Assembly (NCBI GenBank): GCA_016800925.1
Contig: JABCPU010000070.1
Coordinates: 62,001 to 126,000 of the forward strand
DNA: 64,000 bases
Reading direction: 5' to 3'
Source: Suillus spraguei
Taxonomy: Eukaryota; Basidiomycota; Agaricomycetes; Boletales; Suillaceae
Of this stretch, positions 46,105 to 58,909 are shown piece after piece; the first letter of the stretch is position 1; every line of letters begins with the position of its first letter. The notes beneath the pieces were generated by a model. The model was not told the origin of the DNA. It saw only the letters and a list, made by a program, of their open reading frames with translations, and did not search any database. Both the position numbers and the translations under genes were made by a program.

Positions 46105-46815
46105 TCCATGTCGTACTCTATGGTCTCGTTCAGCGGGAAGGGCGCAGGATCGCCATTTTCTGCAACGGGGTGATTCTAGCACCAGCGCTTCCTTTACATC
46201 TTCCCCACCTTCCTCAACTATCCCCGAAGGACCTGGGTTGGCACTTCCCCGACAACGACGCCTGTATTACTTCAAATAGTTTCCCTGCTTCAGGTGAAAC
46301 CTTGCTATGTACTTTCATCCTTGCGTTTGTTTCCTCGGTATGTCTCTCTGTAATAATATCATTGGACTGACATATCTATCAGCCATTGCGTTCTGGCGCA
46401 TACGGTGCGGAGAACAAATTCATCAAGCCACGCAACATTGCTGATGGGGAGATGTAGAACGACAGAAAGATAAATGGCTCGCACTGTCTACACATGCTCC
46501 CCTAGCTCTTGACACCGTCGTAGCACCTGCTGGTGTTGGCTGGGCACCCCAGTTTCGCTCGATTAGTGGTCCTGAGTATGTAAGAGAAGCTGCCAAAGAG
46601 TCCACGCCACCCCCTCCCAAGCGCTCGCGCTCCCCACCGCCATCTTTCGTCTATAAACCATCTCAGGATCCCCTTGCTGATCCCCGACCCAAGTCCGTTC
46701 CTCCAAAGTCACCTAGGACTCGTGATGCGGAAGACGCCATCAGCATTTCCTCTCCGTCGTCCCCTCAGCCTTATGCTCTTTCCGTGAGTGGATATCAGGT
46801 TAGAGGTCTCTGGAC
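46105..46815 (+). pseudogene. Dispersed gene fragment, plus-strand copy
   Basis: Matches 15543-16233 in inverted orientation. The readable parts are a frame with LVQREGRRIAIFCNG and DLGWHFPDNDA, and a second with WLALSTHAPLALDTVVAPAG, GWAPQFRSISGPEYV, PPPKRSRSPPPSF and DAEDAISISSPSSPQPYAL. The parent protein is not recognised. The SRSPPP and Ser-rich end suggest a disordered tail. Frame changes between parts may be lost introns or decay. Confidence 0.5.
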
Positions 46816-47245
46816 GAAAGAGAAGGGAACACAGGATTCAGAAGTTTGAGTTGCTGCAACTTTTATAAGACCCTGATGATCAAGAACATAACTGCTTCCT
46901 ATTATACCAAATGCAGACTCAACGGGATCCCACTACAGTTCACTAGCTACAATTAGCCTTGCTTTGGTCCTGGATATTAGGCATTCGTTTTTTTAAATGT
47001 CCTTTCGGAGATAATCGAAACCTCGCCGCATAGGCTTAATGCGTATTCCTCTCCTTTTTACAAGATCCTTAATTATTAGATGGCCAGTGACACTTTTACG
47101 GACTCCGGCAAAGCTCATGGAGACTGAGGGAAAGTTCGAAGCATGTTAAATCTGTAGTTATTGTCCAAACGCGATTTGCCAAAGGTACTGTCAATTATGG
47201 AGGGTAAGGTGCAAAGTTACTTAGCAGTGTCAGGACATAAGCATC
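46816..47245. other. Intergenic, PAM17 3' side
   Basis: No ORF or repeat of note. It should contain the 3' UTR of PAM17 on the minus strand. Confidence 0.45.
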
Positions 47246-48092
47246 TCATTCCTCTGCAAACCGTGCTTTCCGTCTAAACCTAGCTTGGTCACGCAACCAC
47301 TGTATGAAATAGTAAATTTATTGCAGGGGAGCTTAAGATGCACGCGCACCTGTCGATATTGGTGGAGAGATCCAATTTTTTCTCCTATGGTACCCCAAGT
47401 ATGAGATACGTTTTACGTTCACAATCCGAGCGTCGGTACTTACCATAGAAATCCGGGACAGGGTTCGTGGCACTTTGAGCTGTTGGATCCACGCGATTCT
47501 TCACTATGTGTTGGTGAAATTCGCGGTCTTTGGCTTCTATGAGGTTCATTGCCCGACGGTGAGTCATTCTCCAACCTGCAGCCCCGATAGCGGGGCCAAT
47601 GAGATATCCGAGCCCTTGGTTGCGTTGATCAAAGTCGCCTTCGTATAGACAAAACGTCTTACCCATGCATGAGACCGTGCAACCGCCGTAGAAAAATAAT
47701 GGATCTATCCCCTAGTTCTATGAGAAAAGTGCAAGCATATAGCAATTTATTACACACCATGATAGGCTTTGTCGCGTCCGACTCTAGAGAACCAAAGTAC
47801 GCAAGTCCTCCCACAAACCCGAGAATACATGCTGGAATGGTAGCAGCCTATCATGCGTTCAAAGCAGCCTATGAGAAAACGCGAACATATTCCAGCTGGA
47901 GTATCTCACAGTCTCCCATTTTCGTTTACTTTTGCGAATATTCAGGTATTCTGGCCAGGACAAGTTCTGCTGTTCTGCCTCGGAGACCGCTGTGTTTGAG
48001 TTATGCCTGATGTCCAAGATTGTCCGACGACATATCCGTGGCGGCGCGAGGCGCACTCCATGACAGCTGACCCTTGCAAGAGACACTGACAT
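47246..48092 (-). CDS. PAM17: Presequence translocase-associated motor subunit PAM17
   Basis: Six minus-strand exons joined by canonical introns give about 192 residues without interruption, from ATG 48092 to TGA 47246. The order is a basic N-terminal presequence (residues 1-30, many Arg), LSWPEYLNIRKSKRKWET, a first membrane span (IPACILGFVGGLAYFGSLES), GIDPLFFYGGCTVSCMG, a second span around YLIGPAIGAAGWRM, then THRRAMNLIEAKDREF, KNRVDPTAQSATNPVPDFYG and EKIGSLHQYRQWLRDQ. These are the conserved PAM17 segments. The protein sits in the mitochondrial inner membrane and helps assemble the PAM motor on TIM23. It is divergent from the SNF2 gene, with start codons 238 bp apart. Confidence 0.93.
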
Positions 48093-48330
48093 TATAAGAA
48101 AGATGATGTGTTTGTGTTCCCGTTTTATGTAACTTCGAGGAAGTCCTCATTTTCAACAGCCTCCAGCTAGTAAATACCAAAACTGGAATGCTATTCCCAC
48201 ACATATGTTACGCTCTAGATTAATTCTCGGCACTAGTAGTACAGCAAGTCTCTATCACTGGCTCTCCCAGTCAGCAATCATTCCACTGACCGTCATCACC
48301 ATCACCTCTGGCTGAGGACAGCCTGCACGC
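48093..48330. promoter_or_regulatory. Divergent promoter PAM17 / SNF2-family gene
   Basis: The 238 bp between the two start codons must hold both promoters and 5' UTRs. I see no TATA box at a convincing distance on either side. The short spacing suggests shared regulation, though this is inference. Confidence 0.5.
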
Positions 48331-51300
48331 ATGGATGGAGCAATATCCTGTCTACTTTGCTGTCAAACGTGCGTAGAAAATGGCATGCACAACGAGCACG
48401 ACAAATCGAACCCCTTTGCTCTCGATAATCTGTTATCTGCGGGAACTATCAGGGTAGATATTCAAGACAGTCCTCTGCACTGCGCTCATAGGCACGAAAG
48501 TGACTCGTGGCATCCAGTACCTTCGCGTCAGCTGTCTGTCTATGCAGAAGACGATATGTTTTGCAAAATCTCTTTTCTAACTGAACATCGATTCCTACGT
48601 GCAACCTGTCGTCTTGGAGCGGGTAAACGAGTGTTATATATCCGCATATACCTCGTACCTACAGATTTACCAAGTGTGCAAGAAATCCTGCGATGTCGTA
48701 GTGAAGCTGTTATGAAAGAGGGTCACCGTCACCTTCAGGCGACATTACCCTCCATCGTACAGGACCAACGTTCCTGGAATGCAGATGAACTCCCCTCAAC
48801 CAGTCAACCTCAGAACTATTTCTTGCCAAGGGATATTGTAAGCGCTTGCCACACTGTGACCAGTCTCTAGTAACTGCATATTTCATTACACAGGATAATC
48901 GCACAATGGCGGAGATTTATAGCGACCTACCATCGTTGATCTCTTCAACAGTTGCTGTGGGACGAGAAATAAGGGGTCTTCGCAGTACTTTGTATGAGTA
49001 CCAGAGACAGTCTGTGGCTGTGATGATCGAGAAGGAGCTGAGCAACCAGCCTGTTCAAGACCCTTTATACATCCCGATTTCAAATATTCGTGGCGAACGC
49101 TTTTACTTTCAGCCCTCAACCCTTACTGCTGCGCGTGATTGTCCGACAGTTGCTCGGTGCAAGGGCGGTATTTTATGTGAAGAACTAGGTAAGTACCAGA
49201 TCATTGTTGACTCCCCGACTTATCTATGGCCATATACAGGCACTGGAAAGACAGTGATGATCTTGGGCTTGATCCTTGCCACTGTCGACCAGCTATCTCA
49301 GCCAGAAGAATCGCTATTGGACTACCGCCCTGTCATGTCTCCCTTGGCATATCGCACCTTCCCCGCAGATGAGTACTTTAATGCTCGAAGAAGGGCTGGT
49401 ATGCACAAAAGTTCGACCCTCGATATAACGCGTGTACCATCTCTCGTTGAAATTCTTCTTCACCGTATAAGGACGTGGGGCGACAAGGTGGACATTCGAT
49501 CATGCGAAGAGCAACTAGAAGCGTCCAACCTCTGGCAGCTCCTACAAGCCAACACGCCATTTTATCACCACTACTCCGTCAAATCACCCATGTGTGCTCT
49601 TGCTCCTTCTCGCACGAGAGATCGAATCTCGGAATATCCTCGACTGATGCACCTAACGACAGCAACGCTTGTTGTCGTGCCGATCAATTTGCTTGGACAG
49701 TGGGACAGGGAAATTCTGAAACATTGTCATAGCACAGTGAGATATCTTATCGTTCGACAGACAACGCAAATCCCAAGTGCGAAAGCTTTAGCGTCTGATT
49801 ATGACGTATGTAGCATTATCTCTACATCGAGTGACTGCATTGTTGATTTATAAACATTCAAGTTGATCATTATGACGGATAGTCGTGCGTTTCGGCACTC
49901 CGTATATTTTTCAGTGCTTATTATGTTTAGGTTTTCGCAGAGAGGCAGTGAAGAACAAAGTTGCTCATTTGCATAAGCTCAAACCATGCACTTGTGCTCC
50001 ATTTCCTGGCAGCCGCGTACCAGACTGTCGTTGTCCTAGTGACCCAGCTGTATCGCCTCTTCTTCAAATTCGCTGGAAGAGGCTGGTGATCGATGAAGGT
50101 CATACCTCAGGAAACACAGCTGCTGCATTAAATCACTTCGTTCGCGGGCTAAGCATCGAACGTAAATGGATTGTGACTGGAACGCCGACGTCGAATATAC
50201 TGGGGCTGAGCTTGGGGCGCAGGCAGGATGACGACATAGAAAATGACATTGGCGTTGACAGTACCTACTCGTTACCTGTACCTGCTACGACGGATTGCTC
50301 TGTATCCGACACCTCTTCAATATCAGATGGCGGCGCGGAGAACATAAACATATCCAGGGTATGGGGGACGTACGACTACGATAACTTGCGAAAACTTGGG
50401 GCAATGATCAGCGACTTCCTTGCCGTTCCTCAGTTCCATTCTGATCCCAAATTGTTCGGTAGTCACGTCTCTGCGCCCCTTTGCGATCGTCATGGGCCTC
50501 GCGTAGGCGCAGTCAAAGTACTGAGTCAGGTCATGGAGATGGTCATGATTCGTCACAGGTTAGTCGCACTGTATACTGCTAGAGACTATGCGAGGCTTAT
50601 TTTATCCAGGATTGACGACATAGAGGAAGAAGTAGTTCTACCTCTCATGCGGCATACACCCATCTACATGGATCTCGATGCCTACGCTGCAATGTCTTAT
50701 AATGCAATGCAAGCCAGCATTGCAATCAACGCTATTGACTCTCAACGCGAGGGTCAGGTACGTATCTGGTCGCATATCTGAACTTTCACTCACGTTGCTT
50801 GAAGGATTACATCTTCCACCCTAGGGTGAAAACTTGCAAATATATAAGCACGACTTGATCACTGACTCTAATTTTACACTAGAACGCAAAAAATCTTCAG
50901 ATTGCCATGGACAACATGTCGCAGTAAGTTCTTGGCCCTAGCGAAATTCATAACTAAAATCAAGGTCAAACCCAGGGGAATGTTTTGGTCGGCGTCCGAC
51001 ATCTTGTTTAACGTCGATCAAATACGATATGAAGCCCCTGAATTTCTGGCTCGTGCTACTGCAGCCGAAGTGCCTGATCATGATATGGCGCTATTGAAAC
51101 AAGCATTAGCACACGCGTTAGCCTGTTCTCTTTGTCATTGCATACTTAATGCTTAGTAACGCCTCGCAGAGAGGCGGCAGCGAAAGATTATCTGTGGCGC
51201 GCCATGCAACATCATGAAGATGTCCCTTTCCGCGTGACGGGGATAGACTCGGCTGTATTCGAAGCATGGACACGGGGAAAGTTGAAGGACAAATTTCGTG

Positions 51301-52652
51301 CTGAAGATCTCATGCATGCAAACCGACTGTGTGATCTACGAGCTCTTATTCGCAGCCGACCTTTGATGAAAATCGATCGTTTGGTTGAGGAAGGCAAAGC
51401 TTTGGATATAAATGAACGAGCACGATGTGAGAAGAAATCTGCACCAGTACACGATGTAACAGACGCTGCGCAGATGAAAAAGATGGTTTCTGAAGTTAAA
51501 GACGAGTTGGAGGTCATGAAGGAGAAAGAGAAAGTATATCAAGCGGAAGATGTGCCTGAAACAGACATCGACGACTTTGTTCGCCGCAAGTTGGGGTATC
51601 ACGCCACTCCTTTACTATCCAAGCTACTCAGCTCGTCGCCGTTATCAGGAACATGTGTCGGGCCATCTCTATCCACCAAGCTGAACTTCATCTTATCCGA
51701 GGTCAGTACGCAGTATTATCGTGTGCTACCCACCTCTCACCCTTCTTTCTAGGTTCTGGAGCATTCAGAGAAGGAAAAATTCCTCATATTTTCTAATTCG
51801 CCACTCACTCTCGCCCACATCGCAGAGGCACTGTCTTTGATCGAAATCAAGTACCTCCGATATACAACGGATGTGTCTCTGCCACTGCGAGAGCAATGCG
51901 TCATGACTTTTGAGTCCTCTGATACGTTCCGTGTTTTCCTCATGGAGTTGAAACTCGGTGCTCGTGGTTTGTAAGTATATCTCATTTGCATTATTTTTGT
52001 TGTTCACAACATATCCGACAGGAACTTGATATCTGCTTCACGAGTTATCTTTTGTGAGCCTGTTTGGCACCCAGATGTCGAAGCACAAGCCATAAAGGTC
52101 AGATTGTGTTTCAGATTAGACAATCGTTGCTGAGAGAGTCGCCAGCGAGTGCACCGTATTGGACAGACAAGACCAATTACTGGTAATTCTTCCTGAATGA
52201 TGCTCAGTGGTTCGGTTCATCACATCACTATCCTTAGTGAAGACCCTCGTGATTAGACACACTGCAGAAGAGGCAATGGTCTCTAGACGTCATCTTCTAA
52301 AGGGATCTGGCAAAGTTCCGAAGATGACTACTGAAGTAGGGATGCGTCACTTTATGGAGGTACATACAACTCCGTTATACTCGGTCATGGAATCTCATGA
52401 GAACCTTAAACTTCTTAGAACCCTCGCTTTTTAGCTGTTCCAACAGAACCAGAGCGTTTTTCTTCATCGTTACAGATCTCCTTGCTAACATATGCAGAGC
52501 CTCAAGCGCAGAGCTTCACATCTCCTCATACCTTGGAGGAGTCGGCCACGCCTCCAGCTTCGAATCTCAACGTCATCAATACCTGCAATCGGCCAGATGA
52601 TACAGCAGACCGGGCCATGAAACGACCTCGAACGGTCAAATTCGCGGATTGA
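48331..52652 (+). CDS. SNF2-family DNA-dependent ATPase / helicase-like protein
   Basis: Start ATG 48331, stop TGA 52650-52652; about ten short introns keep one frame. Helicase motifs are in order: [16 protein letters not shown] (Q-like), [14 protein letters not shown] (I, completed across the intron ending at about 49230), [18 protein letters not shown] (Ia), [14 protein letters not shown] (II, box DEGH), [11 protein letters not shown] (III). In the C-terminal half come [19 protein letters not shown] (IV), [21 protein letters not shown] (V) and [16 protein letters not shown] (VI). This is the SNF2 double-RecA arrangement used to move along DNA and remodel chromatin or repair complexes. I see no RING finger, bromo- or chromodomain. 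A basic end [10 protein letters not shown] may be a nuclear signal. The exact subfamily is not settled; intron borders near 50780-50920 and 52100-52210 are approximate. Confidence 0.85.
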
Positions 52653-53008
52653 TACAGAGGCTTGTTTCGTAGCTAAAGCCATGATTAGTATTGCGCTGTG
52701 GCTATTGAATGATGTCTTTTTTGGGGGGCTTTCACTGTTATTCTTCTCACTGATCCTTGAAGCTTTACTTTGAGAAACTCTGTTAATCGCATTAGTAGAT
52801 GACCCAGGTCGTCGACGGGCACTGAGGCTGGTTTCAGAGTTATTTAATGTACAACATTAGTCTTGATTGCGTAAATAATTTTAGGGCAAGTGCGGAAGCT
52901 GGAGACGCAAAAGACTTCATACAAACTCGCACAACAGATGTCACATTTACAGAAGGATCAATCAAGAGCCAAGTCGTAGCGTAAGTGCCCTATTCAAGAT
53001 ACAATACC
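52653..53008. other. Convergent intergenic SNF2 gene / MCM7
   Basis: The two genes end towards each other 356 bp apart. No ORF or repeat is seen. Overlapping 3' UTRs are possible. Confidence 0.5.
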
Positions 53009-55762
53009 CTAATCAAGAATAAACCGCAGCTTCGCGCCATTTGCTACACGTGTCCAGACATCGATAGCTTCATACTGGAAGTGGGCATTAGAAAAGCCTT
53101 GTCGTGAGATGCGTATATACTCACCTCTGCAATAGTATCATTAAGCTGCGCCTCGGTATATCCAGCACCCAACACACGGGACCGAACGTCAATGAGAGCC
53201 AGTTCTTCCCCATCATCCTCTTCTTCGTCTGAGTCAACGTCCATCTCGCGTTCCCCGCCGGGACCTCGACCGAACCTCTTCTGTCTCTTTCTCCGTTTCC
53301 TCCCGCCTTCGTTCGACATGCTTTTGATGAGCCTGAAGATCTGACTGACGACCGACCGATCAGGCTCATACTCCTTGTCATCGTCATCGTGCAGACTCTC
53401 TTTACTGCACTCCATAAGCCGGAGTGCCTCATCGACATCATCCCGCTGCACGATGTCTGCGAAACGCAGGCGTGCGAGAGATTGTGCGAGACGGAGCACA
53501 CCGAGGAGCGTACGCGCGGAAGTATAAGTATGGGATTTCTTTTGTGCGGCCTCGTCTTTCGAGAGCTTGCGAAGGCGCACATAGGAGTCGACGATGTAGC
53601 TAGAGACGTCTGAGGGAACTGTAGGGCGGCGTTGGCGAGCTTGAGCGATGTAGTGTCTACCAGGCGGCTCGTTAAATTCGAATAAATTTCTTGAAGGGCC
53701 CCATACTTACCTCATAAGGACAGGATCAACGACATCATACTCAAGCTCTGGATGCGAGTTGAACATGTGTACGTGGGTTACATGTTGCGCCAGTCGCTCA
53801 TCGTCTTCTCTGGTCGGTTTGTCCAGGATGAGGAATAAAAGATCAAACCGAGATAGAAGCGCAGCGGGCAGATTGATGTTTTCGACAGGCGACACTTTTG
53901 GGTTATAACGGCCATACAAAGGGTTTGCGGCCGCAAGTATGGATGTGCGAGCATTCAGAGTGGTTGATATTCCAGCTTTTGAGATGGATATTGTTTGTTG
54001 TTCCATGACTTCGTGGATCGCAGTTCTGTCTGTTTCCTCCATCTTGTCAAATTCATCGATACAACAAATACCGTTATCGGCGAGAACCAGAGCACCACCC
54101 TCTTCAGTACTGTTAGACCGAGCATTTAAGAAAGATAAAAGAAACTTGCCAAGAACCATCTCATCGGTAACCGGATCTCTCATGACCGCGGCTGTCAGAC
54201 CAACTCCTGATGAACCTTTACCTGTGGTGTAGACTCCTCGAGGAGCGATCTTCGAAATGTACTTCAATAGTTGCGACTTGGCCACACCAGGATCGCCCAT
54301 CAGGCATATATTGAGGTCGCCACGAATCTTCATCCCGTCACCCATTGTCTTTGTCACACCCCCCACAAGTAACAGCAACAAGGCTTTCTTCACATCAGCA
54401 TGTCCATATATTTCAGGCGCGATGTTCTGAGCAAGTTTATTGTACAGCGACGGGTCTGCCTGCATCTCCGCGATCTGTGCCTGTATTTGTGGCGTCATCT
54501 CCATGTCACTGTATTGCTTCTTGAGCTGGTGGATATGATGTCCTTCGAGGTAGGTATCGGTGAGCAGTCCAGCTCGAATAGCTTGGAATCCTGTGTAGGG
54601 AATGGGAAGGAAGATGCCCCCGAGGTGGACAACATCACCTGGGTTCATTTGACGCGTCAGGTTGCCGTGCACGTGTACAGTCATGGATCGGGGTATGTGT
54701 CCTACTGGCACTTGGTCGGCCTGGAAGTTGTTAGTGCCAATACCAAAACGGGCGTCCATGACTCACCATCTCTTGAATTTTAACTTCTTGGAAAGGACTA
54801 AACCGACATGCTCGAGTTTGCATGTGAAGGGAGCCACGTATGCCGTTTTTCTTGCATTCCTGTTCGTTTGGACAGTCTGTGATTGGTGAGAATGTTTTGC
54901 TGGATATCTGCTGGAATGTTTCGGAACCGCAGATATCACAAGTGTAGGCGTTAACAAGGAGTAGTGGCTTGACTTCTGACACGCGGGTAACAATGCCCCG
55001 AACAGTGATCAGCCTGCCAAGATAGGTTCCCTTGACCTCTCGGACGGCCAGAGCAACGTCGGACCGAAGAGGCTGAAAATAAAGGTTGCTTTAAGGAAGA
55101 CTCAGCTCTCGAACGAACATTGGCAATGTTATCACGTACTATCGCCGCAAGAGATGATTGGGGAAGCCCTCTTGGCTGCCTTCAGTCTGCTCATTCCGCT
55201 CTCGCCTTTGGTGCAGGATAACATCAATGACTTCGTCATGTTCACTGATGTCCTTGGTTGGAGGCGGCATGAGCTTGTCTACGGCTTCACTGAAAAGTGC
55301 GACGTAGCGCCGAGTGTTGTTTCGTATCCGAGATACCAGTTCAGCGACGGTTTTCTCGTGCTTTACGAAAGATAAATACATATAAAACAACATAAAAGAT
55401 GTGGAGATCTCGTACCTGATGGATATCCTCCATGTCAATGGTGAGCATCTGCTGTTCACGATTTGCTATGCGTTGCTGATGAATTAAATCTTGAGTTAAG
55501 ACGCGTTCCAGTTACTGCACCACACGTACAAGCTGCTGCATGTATTTAAGACCCTTCCTACCAGCGCCTTGCTGATCGTCCTCGTCATCACTTAGCGCCA
55601 TATCTGCAAAACCCTCGTCCCATTGCTTGTGTGTACCCACATATGTGGATAAAAAGTTTTGTATTTTATCTGCAATATATTAGCTTCATCATCTGTTAAT
55701 TAAGCAAACATACCTAGTTCATCGTCGTAATTAATGAGTACGTTGAGCACTGGGAGAGACAT
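53009..55762 (-). CDS. MCM7: DNA replication licensing factor MCM7
   Basis: Minus-strand exons from ATG 55762 ([20 protein letters not shown]) to TAG 53009 give one frame. The N-terminal part has the zinc finger (CDICGSETF, then CPNEQECKK). The AAA+ core has [14 protein letters not shown] (Walker A), [15 protein letters not shown] (Walker B), [14 protein letters not shown] and [13 protein letters not shown] (arginine finger). The winged-helix end is [19 protein letters not shown]. It is a subunit of the MCM2-7 ring, loaded at origins in G1 and the core of the CMG replicative helicase. An insertion rich in acidic and basic runs ([13 protein letters not shown] and [15 protein letters not shown]) precedes the last exons. 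All introns are canonical and no damage is seen. Confidence 0.96.
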
Positions 55763-56509
55763 TGTGTGGTGTTGGTACTCAGTCGCGTCTCAAAGGCGCG
55801 TCCGTCACAACCAAGAGAGGACGTGACATTTGTTGTCACGCTTAACACGTGACTCATTAAGTTCATTTTGCATGAACTGATGCTGAATTTGTGCTTCATG
55901 TTGTTCAGGAACATCGCTTTCTATTATAACCCATAGCAGAATTATACTGATGCGCTAGTGATTATCGATTATATGTAGCATTCTCAGCAGTTCTCTGATG
56001 CATGTCTGACAGCATGTGGGAATATCTTCAAAGTGAGCACGTTAGGTCCGAAATAGGATCAAAAGCAAACCATCTCTTGCCACATTTCATTGCGACTGGG
56101 ACCGTATAATCCTGACGCTATGATCAAACTGACACACGGAATTTGCTCTGTGCAACCCTTAGATCATGTCGTTTTTGAATTTTCTTCATTTACCAGTATT
56201 TCTCGTACCAGACACACGTGTATCTCCGGGAGATAAACATGAACATGTAATTTCAATGTTCAATATTTCAAAATAGGAAAGTTTACGGCCCATTCATGAT
56301 TATGTTCTACAGCATTGTGGCGGGGATTGCCATTACTGGATCCCACAACACCATGATCATGATGTCGAATCCTTGCACTTGTGAAAGTTGTGATGATTGC
56401 ATCACTTTTTCGAGGGGGGTTGAGGCGGCTGAGGTTCCCAAACATTGCCATCGCGTTCGCTAGCATATAATGATGGGCCACCGAGTATAATATGACTTTC
56501 CAGTAAGCC
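55763..56509. other. Intergenic between divergent MCM7 and protease genes
   Basis: It holds the promoters of both genes. A 141-codon minus frame at its right end overlaps the protease coding region and is a shadow. No RNA gene or repeat is recognised. Confidence 0.45.
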
Positions 56510-57966
56510 ATGTTCCCCGCTGCATTCTTGTTAGCACTCCTAGCTTTGTCAATCACGGGATCGCCCGTTGAAGTTCGCAATTCCTTCATCACCCTCCCCA
56601 TGACCAGGAGGCTCAAATTCTTCAATGGTACTGTTGACCTCTTACAGCACGACGAAGCTCGCGTGGCGGCCTTTAGGGACAGCACGGATGGCCAACGTGT
56701 TGATGTTCCTGTTGTAAGCGATAAGTATGGCTACACCGTAGCAGTTGGCATTGGTGAACCTCCCACAACCTGTAAGTTTAACACTGAGAAAAGCATGCAG
56801 CTGCTAATGCATTGTCGAAGACTACTTGATTGTTGATTCCGGTAGCGCGAACACATGGGTTGGCGCCGGCATTATGTACGTGCCAACCGACACCAGCGTC
56901 AACACTGAAGAGCCTGTGCGGAAACGGTACACTTCTGGTTCCTTTTCTGGTATGACATACAACAATATTATAAGTTGAAAAATACCTACGATTATCTATA
57001 GGGATGCTATGGCGTGATACCGTCACTCTCGGTGATGAGCTCACCATCACCAAGATGTATATCGGTGTTGCTTCCACTTCGCAGGGCATCGCTAATGACG
57101 GTATCCTTGGCATTGGGCCTGCAGAATTGACACGCGGCAGCCTGCAAAAATTACCGAAAGACACGATCCCGACTATCACTGACTACCTGTATGGGCGAGA
57201 CCTCATTCGTCTTCACATTGTTAGTATATCTTTCCAGCCCGCCACTCTGGGTACAGACGATGGAGTGCTCACTTTTGGTGGAACTGACCCTACTATGTAC
57301 ATTGGCAACATTGAATATACGTAAGCTACCTCAGCTGCTGAATCAATTCAGACTGATAGTTGTTTTGTTTCAGTCCTATCACCACCACCACCCGCTCATC
57401 GAGCTATTGGGGTATTGATCAGATGATCACCTACGGCACCACGGAGATCTTACGCTCCACCGCTGGTATCGTCGATTGTGGAACCACCCTTCTTTACATT
57501 GCCACTGGTGTGTATTCAGAATGCAGCTAGTAATAATAGTCTCATCAGCGTTCGATAGATGCCTATGAGAGGTATCAGGGTGCAACTGGCGCTGATGTGT
57601 CTCAGGTCAATGGTCTTCTCCAGATTACCCCTACCCAGTACAGTGCCCTGAATAACTTGAACTTCCATATTGGCGGCGTACGTCAATTCTGTCAGCCCTC
57701 ACACCCCTTGTTCACCATTTTGCCAGAAAATCTATAGCCTCATCCCTGACGCCCAAATCTGGCCTCGTTCTCTCAACAACAAGATTCGCGGTGCTGACGG
57801 TGATATATATCTCGTCGTTGTAGACATTGGCACACCCACTGGCCGAGGGTATGACTTTCTTAATGGCTACGTATTCCTCCAGCGCTTCTACACTGTGCTC
57901 GATTCTGGCCGTGCCCGCATCGGTTTTGCCGAAACCCTGTTCACTGATGCCACCACCAACTACTAA
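56510..57966 (+). CDS. Secreted aspartic protease (A1, polyporopepsin-like)
   Basis: Six exons give one frame from ATG 56510 to TAA 57964-57966. A signal peptide (FPAAFLLALLALSITGSPV) and a short propeptide precede the mature enzyme. The flap-side lobe contains YLIVDSGSANTWVGAG with the first catalytic Asp in DSGS. The second lobe has GIVDCGTTLLYIATDAY, with Asp followed by Cys where DTGT or DSGT is usual. The C-terminal FLNGYVFLQRFYTVLDSGRA is the usual hydrophobic-Gly...RFYTV.D block. It is expected to cleave proteins outside the cell at acid pH. The DCGT change is the only oddity and is probably tolerated or modest in effect. Introns are canonical; the length (about 390 residues before processing) is normal. 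Confidence 0.92.
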
Positions 57967-58909
57967 TATGAAATTGCCAAAGTGGTATATGAAGGATCGT
58001 TTGTCAGACGCAAAGCAGCATGCGGATTTGAAGGTTGTACCGACTCTTCTCAAATAGGCTATGGAGGTCTTATTCCTTAGTTGGTTTTCTGTATGATTTT
58101 ATTATAGCAATACGAGTGAATATTCCCGCTACATGGCTAGTTTTATAGAAGTAAATTCTGTGCGAGTTTGCGGTGGGAGTTTGCGTCTAGTACTAGGAGA
58201 TATTTCTTTAGTACATCAACACGTAGTATATTGTCGTCTGCCCTGTCACGCGAAAATAGCATCCGAGTCTGCGTGCACGGTATGCTGCAGATTTCAAAGA
58301 GTTGAAACAAAAATAGTTTATCATGAGTTCGCGATATTGTAACCCCATGATTTTAGAAGCTCGGTCGCAATAGTGTCCACCACATCATGCTCTTTCCGTT
58401 CATAGTATCAGGCTCGCGACATCCGAGTCGCGGTTCTCCATATGTTCGCGGCAAGAAAATCAAGCGGACGACGTTCACACTTCGAATATGATTGCATGAG
58501 TTCGGGACATCTCCGGGGTGGCTAAAATTATTTTCGAGACCCTTGGGGAGAAGGCACATTTCATTGGCAGACTTAGCTGGCTCAGTCATGCGAACAACGC
58601 GTAGTTTCCATGTTTATTTATTAGAATGAATACAGAAATGATTTACATCGACAATCTATAATAAATTCGTTTCACGCATGCTCCGGTACCTTTGCAACTT
58701 GTGTCAAGTTTTGCCACTGGACGAATGGCAGAAAGGCATTGATAATAACAACACTAGTATGAAAGGGTCGACTTCTACCTCTAACGTTTCGAAATAAGTA
58801 CCTCTGTGTACTCTACCGGATGATCCAGCCATCTGTCTTGATACTTGAGCCACACACACCATAACCTCTTGTACCACTTCACTAACACCAGCACCAGTAG
58901 ACTTTTCGT
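57967..58909. other. Convergent intergenic protease / permease
   Basis: No frame above about 78 codons and no motif. The 3' ends of both neighbours lie here. Nothing else is seen. Confidence 0.45.

Noticed and set aside
53121..53582. Second minus-strand ORF of 153 codons over the end of MCM7
   Set aside because: It is an alternative frame of the MCM7 C-terminal exon; the MCM7 frame continues across canonical introns to the known C-terminal motif.
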